From contig JAFAFW010000023.1 of NCBI GenBank assembly GCA_023423275.1, forward strand, positions 42,337-106,336: a stretch of DNA of 64,000 bases, written 5' to 3'. The notes under the pieces were generated by a model. It saw nothing but the letters and a program-made list of their open reading frames with translations, did no database searches and was not told the origin of the DNA. Position 1 is the first letter of the stretch. Every line of letters starts with the position of its first letter. Made by a program: the position numbers and the translations under genes. This document shows positions 59,027-64,000 of this stretch, one piece after another. Source of the DNA: Pseudomonadota bacterium. Its GTDB lineage: Bacteria > Pseudomonadota > Alphaproteobacteria > Rhizobiales > Hyphomicrobiaceae.

Positions 59027-62000
59027 TTAAGTCTGCAAAGCGTCCTGCTTCGACGGCTGCTGACTATGCAGTGTGCTGTATAACATATCTTGCGCCTCTA
59101 TGAAATCGACAGAGTCGCGGCCTTCGCTGAGTTCGTCCATGGCTTGACCGAGCGCCAGCTCGATCTCGCCCTGGCGGCTGAAGCGCATCAAAAACCGGGC
59201 CAGAGACACGGTTGCTCTGAGGCGCAACGAGCGTGCGTTCTGGCGGTTTGCGCTTTCGATGCTCTTGCGGAGTTCCACTTCAGCCGAGCGAAGATCCGGT
59301 TCCGGACCTGAAGCCAGGATCAGTCCTCGCAAACGATGGATCTCGGCGTCCCACACCCGCGTCCCCCAGGCGGCGCGTCCAGCCGCGGCATCGAGTATTT
59401 TGGCGGCCTCATCGTTCATGTCGATCTTGTGATACAGCTCGGCCAGATAAAGCCGGCAGCCGCGCAAAGCGAGAACCGCGCCGGTCCGCTCCAGATTGAC
59501 CAGGGCATCACAGATTTGCGAAAGGCCGGCCGCCCCATTGTGCATCGTGGCTTTCGCCCATCCTTGAAAGATGGTGGCCAGCGCCTCGTAGTAGGCATAA
59601 TGCTTCTTCCGGCTGACTTCGATCAATTCCTCAGCGTAAGCCAGAACATGCTGGGGCTCGCGGCGGCACTGATAAATACGAAGTGCGAAGGCAAGCGCAT
59701 TCACGTAGCTATGGGTCTGGGAGGCATCCTGTTGCGCCTTTGCGCGCGCAAGATTGAGATTTTCCTCGATATGCAGCCTGGCTTGCTCCGGAAATCCCAA
59801 AAGCCAAAGCGCCTGCGCGAGATAGGAGACGGCGAAAATTCTAGGGTGTTGGCCGTGCGTGAGCAGATGCGGTTCATCCGCCTCCAGGCCAGCAAGTTCC
59901 ACGGCCCGGTCGAGGCTGACTTTCGATCCGGTGAAGTCGCCGAGATTGAGCCTGACCATGCCGTCCGCGAGATAGGCGTCGGCCGGCGAACGGATCGTGG
60001 ATTGCGCAGCATTCCGCATCATAATGGTGGCAAAGCGTTTGGCACCTCCGAGATTTCCTCTCACCAGGTTGCACTGCATCAAGCCCCATTCGACGTATTG
60101 CCGCTCCTCGGCGGCGCCGCACGCATCGCAAAGCCTTAGGGCCTGCAGATACCGCTCCTCCACCTCCGGAGCACCGTAACCGTGAACCGACCGCAGGGCC
60201 GCAGCCAGTTTCATCGTCAGATTGAATTCCTGCCCAAGCCGCTCCTCGTCGGGCAACTCTCTGACGTCGGAGAGCGCCCGTTGCAGGAGGTTGGCGGCCT
60301 CGGACTGCGCGGAGCGTGCGAAGGCAAGTTCGGCGGCGCGACGCCAATTGTCGACAGCCTCGCGGTGCGCGCCGCCCAGGCTGTAGTGCTGGGCAACGAC
60401 GGCGTGACCTGCGAGGTCCGTCTGCTGGCCGGTCTCCTGAAACGCGGTCGCAAGGTCGAGATGAATCTGGGTGCGCCGACGACGCGGCATGGATTGATAG
60501 GCCGCATCGCGGATCAATCCATGCTTGAAGGCGTATGTCGAAGCCGGTGAGCGTTGATCGATTTTGTTGATCAGTTCCGCGTGCGCCAATGCGTCCACCG
60601 CGGCGTGCAGCGTCTCCGCAGGTACGTTCGCAATCCGCTGAAGCATGTCGAACGAGAACTCGCGGCCGATGACGGCTGCATGTTGCGCCACCTCCTTGGC
60701 CGAACCGACCGCGTCAAGGCGCGCCGCCAGAGAGCCGGTAATCGTACTGGGCAGAGTCGTCGGATAAGGGACCGGGGCGGGAAGTCTGATCGTCAGGGCG
60801 GCAATCGCACCCTTGGTCAATTCCTCCACGAACAGTGGAATGCCTTCCGCCTTTTCGAGCACGGCGTCGATCACGCCGGGGCTGAGAAGTGCGCCAGGGG
60901 CAAGCGATGCAACGATCTCGCGGGATTGACGATTGCTCAACTCTTCCAGGCTCAGCGTCACGGCATGTGGAAACTTCAGCCATTCCGCGGTTCTGATGTC
61001 ATGGCTGTTTCGTGCACCCTCGACGTCGAAAGCATCGGACCTCAGACTGGCAACGAGGAGGATCCGGGCGTCGTGCATCCACCCCGCAACGCTTTCCAGG
61101 AGAACGCGGGACGTCGGATCCAGCCATTGGACATCCTCGAAGATGAGGAGCAACGGGCGGTGCGCCGCGAGGGCGGCGAACCAGTTGTTCAAGGCGTCGA
61201 GGGTCAGCCGCCGGGCTTCCTGGGCGAGTTCCGGGCCCTCGTAAGTCCCGGCACTGAGAAAAGCGAGAATGCGAGCACGCTCTTCGTGCGGCCGTTCCAC
61301 CGTGTCGATCAGGTGGGCAAGCTTGCCCTGCCGAATGACGTTGGTGTCGGAGGCATGGACATTGGCCAGATACTCGAATTGGCGGATGACCGCATACAGA
61401 GGCGTGTTGGAATGCAATTGCGAGCATTGAAATGCGATGACGTGCGGGCTCTCGCCGGGACCTTGTAACAGCCGGTCCCGGATCTCGGCGATCAGGCGCG
61501 ATTTTCCAATCCCGGCCTTTCCCTGAACCAGCGCAAGTTGACCCTCGGAATGCTGCGCTCGCTCCCAGCGCTTCAGGAGTGTTGCGATTTCTTCCTCGCG
61601 ACCGATCAACGGCAGGGCGGTGCCCCGGCGTGCATCGAACCGGCTTGAAACCTGTTCTTCGGTCACCTGCCAGACGGGAATGGCATCGCCTAAGCCCTTG
61701 ATGGCTTGAAGGCCCAGATCACGATATTCGAAATGTGCTGCCGCAAGTTGCTTGGTTTGCTGGCACACGACAATCGTGTTCGGCTCGGCCAGGGCCTGCA
61801 GCTTGGCCGCCAAATTCGGAGCTTCGCCGACAGCATTATTGTCCATCGCAATGCTGAAGCCGGGAACTGTGCCGACGAAAACAAGACCGGTGGCGAGACC
61901 GATCCGGACGTTGACCCTCACATTCTTTTCGCGGCCAAGGCGATGTCCCAACTCATCGATGTGCCGGACGATCATCAGTGCGGCACGTATGGCGCGCTCG

Positions 62001-62446
62001 GCGTCATCCTCGTGCGCGACGGGCTGGCCGAAATAGGCGAGGATGCCGTCACCCAGATATTGGGCAACGAACCCGCCATGCCGTTCAATGCTTCGCGTGC
62101 AGATGATCTGATAGTCGCTGATGACGTCGCGCAGGTCTTCCGGATCCAATTCCCGAGATAACAGGGTGGAATTGACCAAATCGCTGAACAGAACCGTAAG
62201 CTGACGGCGACCGGGCGTTGAAACTTCAGTTCGCGTGGTTTGCGATGCGACCCCGGGAGCAGCGTGCGCCGGCACGTTCCGGGAAGGGCGTGGAGAGGAC
62301 AGCTTCGCGCCGCATTGGTCGCAATATCGGGCGCCGGGCAGACTGGCTATGCCGCAGGCGCCGCAAACGGGTGCTGCGAGAACGCTGCAGGCTCCGCACA
62401 GCAACAATCCCGGCGCAACATCGGCCCCACATCGACGACACGGCAT
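59027..62446 (-). CDS. zinc-ribbon / class III cyclase-like / AAA ATPase / TPR signalling protein
   Basis: The 1139-residue protein begins with zinc ribbons (C3, C6, C17, C20, C28, C31, C42, C45). A class III nucleotide cyclase domain (about 80-260) follows, then an AAA/NACHT-like ATPase with Walker A QGKAGIGKSRL (309-316 core), and a long helical C-terminus of TPR type. In the cyclase domain both metal Asp residues are present (D89 in FSDLVNST, D133 in LGDGILAYFG). The base-selecting Lys position is Q129, and the transition-state Arg is K215 (NLAAKLQ), so activity is doubtful. ATG 62446 follows GCGAGGG. It is divergent from a Crp-type regulator. Confidence 0.9.
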   Translation of the reverse strand: MPCRRCGADVAPGLLLCGACSVLAAPVCGACGIASLPGARYCDQCGAKLSSPRPSRNVPAHAAPGVASQTTRTEVSTPGRRQLTVLFSDLVNSTLLSRELDPEDLRDVISDYQIICTRSIERHGGFVAQYLGDGILAYFGQPVAHEDDAERAIRAALMIVRHIDELGHRLGREKNVRVNVRIGLATGLVFVGTVPGFSIAMDNNAVGEAPNLAAKLQALAEPNTIVVCQQTKQLAAAHFEYRDLGLQAIKGLGDAIPVWQVTEEQVSSRFDARRGTALPLIGREEEIATLLKRWERAQHSEGQLALVQGKAGIGKSRLIAEIRDRLLQGPGESPHVIAFQCSQLHSNTPLYAVIRQFEYLANVHASDTNVIRQGKLAHLIDTVERPHEERARILAFLSAGTYEGPELAQEARRLTLDALNNWFAALAAHRPLLLIFEDVQWLDPTSRVLLESVAGWMHDARILLVASLRSDAFDVEGARNSHDIRTAEWLKFPHAVTLSLEELSNRQSREIVASLAPGALLSPGVIDAVLEKAEGIPLFVEELTKGAIAALTIRLPAPVPYPTTLPSTITGSLAARLDAVGSAKEVAQHAAVIGREFSFDMLQRIANVPAETLHAAVDALAHAELINKIDQRSPASTYAFKHGLIRDAAYQSMPRRRRTQIHLDLATAFQETGQQTDLAGHAVVAQHYSLGGAHREAVDNWRRAAELAFARSAQSEAANLLQRALSDVRELPDEERLGQEFNLTMKLAAALRSVHGYGAPEVEERYLQALRLCDACGAAEERQYVEWGLMQCNLVRGNLGGAKRFATIMMRNAAQSTIRSPADAYLADGMVRLNLGDFTGSKVSLDRAVELAGLEADEPHLLTHGQHPRIFAVSYLAQALWLLGFPEQARLHIEENLNLARAKAQQDASQTHSYVNALAFALRIYQCRREPQHVLAYAEELIEVSRKKHYAYYEALATIFQGWAKATMHNGAAGLSQICDALVNLERTGAVLALRGCRLYLAELYHKIDMNDEAAKILDAAAGRAAWGTRVWDAEIHRLRGLILASGPEPDLRSAEVELRKSIESANRQNARSLRLRATVSLARFLMRFSRQGEIELALGQAMDELSEGRDSVDFIEAQDMLYSTLHSQQPSKQDALQT

Positions 62447-62605
62447 GGCGCGGCCCTCGCTTCCGCTATGCAAGTATATCACAGCCTGGACGGGTTGAAT
62501 ATGTCGGCTGCCACAGCCGGATCAGGCAATCTCAGGGACTGGCGAGAAATGTGCTAGTCAAACAGACCTTGCAGGAAGACGACTCTGTATGCGGAACCGT
62601 AAGCC

Positions 62606-63304
62606 ATGCCCGCAAATACCGATAAATCATTGAGTCAAATGAAAGTCTTTCGAGACGTTCCGCCCGGAACACTTGCGAAAGTCGAACAGCAATGCCATTG
62701 GCGCGCATTTCGGCCGCGCGCGCAGATCATCCATTACCGGGATGCATCTAACGATGTGTATTTTATCGTGCGCGGGAAAGTGCGTGCCGAGGTTCATTCC
62801 GCTGCCGGCAAAGTGGTGACGTTCCGGGATTTGGGAGCCGGTGATATGTTCGGGGAATTGGCGGCGATCGATGGACAGCGCCGTTCCGCAACGATCCTCG
62901 CGCTTTCCGATTGCCTGATCGCTCAGCTTCCAGCGCACATGTTGTGGGACTTGCTCGTCTCCGAACCTGCCGTCATGCGCGCCGTTCTTCTTCATCTCAA
63001 TGGATTGGTTCGTTCGCTTTCGACGCGGGTCTATGAATTCAGCGCGCTGGCCGTGCAGAACCGGATTCACGCCGAGCTACTTCGGATTGCTCGTGATGCA
63101 GAGAGCACGGCGGACGGTGTCCGGATCGCCAAGATGCCGACCCATGCTGAAATTGCCAGCCGCATCAGCACCCATCGCGAGGCCGTTGCGCGTGAACTGA
63201 GCAGGCTGGCGAAGCGCGGTGTCATAGCACGTAGCGGCAGCGGGCTTACAATCCCCGATCTCGACCGCCTGATGCGCATGGTCGCCGAAGCAACGGCTGA
63301 GTAG
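62606..63304 (+). CDS. Crp/Fnr-family transcriptional regulator
   Basis: The 232-residue regulator has a cNMP-binding barrel (YFIVRGKVRAEVHSAAGKVV, FGELAAIDGQRRSATI, with the R-S-A phosphate cassette that in CRP binds cAMP). A dimer helix follows, then a C-terminal helix-turn-helix (MPTHAEIASRISTHREAVAR, ELSRLAKRGVI). No Fnr-type cysteine cluster is present. The gap to the divergent cyclase-like gene is about 160 bp, so a functional link through a cyclic nucleotide is possible. Target genes are unknown. Confidence 0.92.
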   Translation: MPANTDKSLSQMKVFRDVPPGTLAKVEQQCHWRAFRPRAQIIHYRDASNDVYFIVRGKVRAEVHSAAGKVVTFRDLGAGDMFGELAAIDGQRRSATILALSDCLIAQLPAHMLWDLLVSEPAVMRAVLLHLNGLVRSLSTRVYEFSALAVQNRIHAELLRIARDAESTADGVRIAKMPTHAEIASRISTHREAVARELSRLAKRGVIARSGSGLTIPDLDRLMRMVAEATAE

Positions 63305-63832
63305 CCGGTCAGTCTTGTCAGGCATGCCCCGAAATAAATTTCCTTCAATGTGACGTTTCTCACTGCGCCCGCTCGTACTTTGGTCGAACACTCGACTGCG
63401 GGGAAGGAGCCTGTGGCCCGAGAAGCCGACGTGATCGTGCATAGCGTCCGCGCGGAGCTTCAGGAATTCTTCCTCGCGATTAGGTCTGCTTGGTGGCGGT
63501 GTTGCAGCTTCGATTGCCCATCGCCGCGCCGCCGAGGTTGGCCGATGCCGGGCGGCACCACGACGATACGAAGCCGGGGTCTGGCTGTCGCATATGTGCG
63601 GGTAGCGCCAACCGATCCCCAGCAACGCATCGTCAGGGAGGTTTGCTCCAGGTCGCGCAGATCAGCCGGCCATCCGCAATTTCTGCGGACGGAGAAGGGG
63701 CTTTTTAAAAGCCTCTTCTCCACGTTAGCGAAGCGAAGCACTCTTCACATTGCAACCATGATCCGGATCTCGGGCATCAGGCTTGGAACAGGTTGGAGAC
63801 GCCGGGGCGATCTCCGCTTCGTCACGGCTCAG
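63305..63832. other. region without a supported gene, holding a large hairpin
   Basis: A 215-codon open frame crosses this region, but its composition is irregular and it includes a near-perfect hairpin at 63691-63721 (GGAGAAG, G, GGCTTTT against AAAAGCC, T, CTTCTCC). I treat it as non-coding upstream sequence of the DUF1127-like gene. Confidence 0.45.
63691..63721. terminator. 15-bp hairpin with one G-T pair
   Basis: The stem pairs G63691 with C63721 inward to about T63705 with A63707. The T-rich and A-rich inner part looks like an intrinsic terminator readable from either strand, or the structured end of a small RNA. Confidence 0.5.
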
Positions 63833-63997
63833 ATGGCAGGCTTATTCGGTTCCATGTTGGCGAAGATCTGCGAGGGACAGGTCAGGAAAATCCGATTGGA
63901 CAGCAGCCGCAACCTCGATGATGCCGTACTCAGGGACATCGGGGTGTCGAAGACGGACCTTTTACTGCGGCGGACGGCGCGAGGCGGCGTGACCTGA
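63833..63997 (+). CDS. DUF1127-like small protein
   Basis: The 54-residue reading of the frame's end (MAGLFGSMLAKICEGQVRKI onward) contains LDDAVLRDIGVSKTDLLL. That block resembles the DUF1127 core found in small alphaproteobacterial proteins such as those that modulate stress and phosphate responses. The longer in-frame ORF from 63350 is possible but unsupported. It ends 3 bases before the window edge. Confidence 0.55.
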   Translation: MAGLFGSMLAKICEGQVRKIRLDSSRNLDDAVLRDIGVSKTDLLLRRTARGGVT

Positions 63998-64000
63998 CAC

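Noticed and set aside
63350..63832. N-terminal 161 codons of the 215-codon frame at the right edge
   Set aside because: Irregular composition and a strong internal hairpin suggest non-coding sequence; only the end resembles a known family.
1..64000. CRISPR arrays, insertion sequences, tRNA or rRNA genes
   Set aside because: I looked for regularly spaced repeats, transposase motifs and tRNA/rRNA landmarks in the gaps and saw none; the gaps are short and mostly explained by promoters and hairpins.

Overview
The window looks like chromosomal DNA of an alphaproteobacterium, most likely of the order Hyphomicrobiales (Rhizobiales). The grounds are the high G+C content (about 60% by eye), the abundance of TTT (Bug), TRAP and NitT/TauT uptake systems, a RirA-like Rrf2 regulator, an Irr-type operator in front of bacterioferritin, and a hemP-hmuTUV/hutX heme module. 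Species assignment is not possible by reading. About 60 protein genes fill the window. I saw no rRNA, tRNA, CRISPR array, insertion sequence or prophage gene.

Layout. 0-6.8 kb: dinB, a leaderless ModA-like protein beside an alpha-hydroxyacid oxidase, a Bug-type binding protein, and a LysR regulator divergent from an NAD-dependent epimerase-like gene. 6.8-10.7 kb: small proteins and an iron-storage group (bacterioferritin, a BFD-like ferredoxin, and a RirA-like regulator that lacks its cluster cysteines). 10.9-26.5 kb: a divergent 16-gene metabolic module. Eleven tightly packed minus-strand genes encode a TRAP transporter, RidA, a DadA-like dehydrogenase, a hotdog thioesterase, an M19-like protein, an Ldh-type oxidoreductase, a SABATH carboxyl methyltransferase, a 564-residue unknown and a DUF3726 protein. 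Five plus-strand genes encode a maleate-isomerase/Asp-Glu-racemase-fold enzyme, an ATC-hydrolase family protein, a zinc-less MDR oxidoreductase, an acyl-CoA synthetase and a membrane protein. A 108-126 bp promoter region separates the two arms. This is the best candidate for an undescribed pathway. It probably takes up and degrades or modifies an unusual amino-acid-derived carboxylate.

26.7-31.3 kb: an RND efflux adaptor and pump behind a leader with several hairpins, and a small glycine-rich protein. 31.5-35.7 kb: heme utilisation (HutX, an IsdG-type monooxygenase, HemP, HmuTUV). 35.7-45.2 kb: TrmO, a class III aminotransferase, then a glycan-type cluster with a CDP-paratose-2-epimerase-like enzyme divergent from a second epimerase, three tandem paralogous glycosyltransferase-like proteins, a GH39-like hydrolase and a short SPFH protein. 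45.2-58.4 kb: a sphingosine-phosphate-lyase-like PLP enzyme divergent from a long operon. That operon carries an IclR regulator, HyuA/HyuB hydantoinase-oxoprolinase subunits, two complete NitT/TauT ABC importers and a second class III aminotransferase. 58.4-64 kb: an unknown protein, a large zinc-ribbon/cyclase/AAA/TPR protein with altered catalytic residues, a divergent Crp-family regulator, and a DUF1127-like small protein at the right edge.

Starts were moved inward where a Shine-Dalgarno sequence, a 4-bp stop/start overlap or family numbering supported it. All family assignments come from reading motifs and remembered family signatures, not from database searches.
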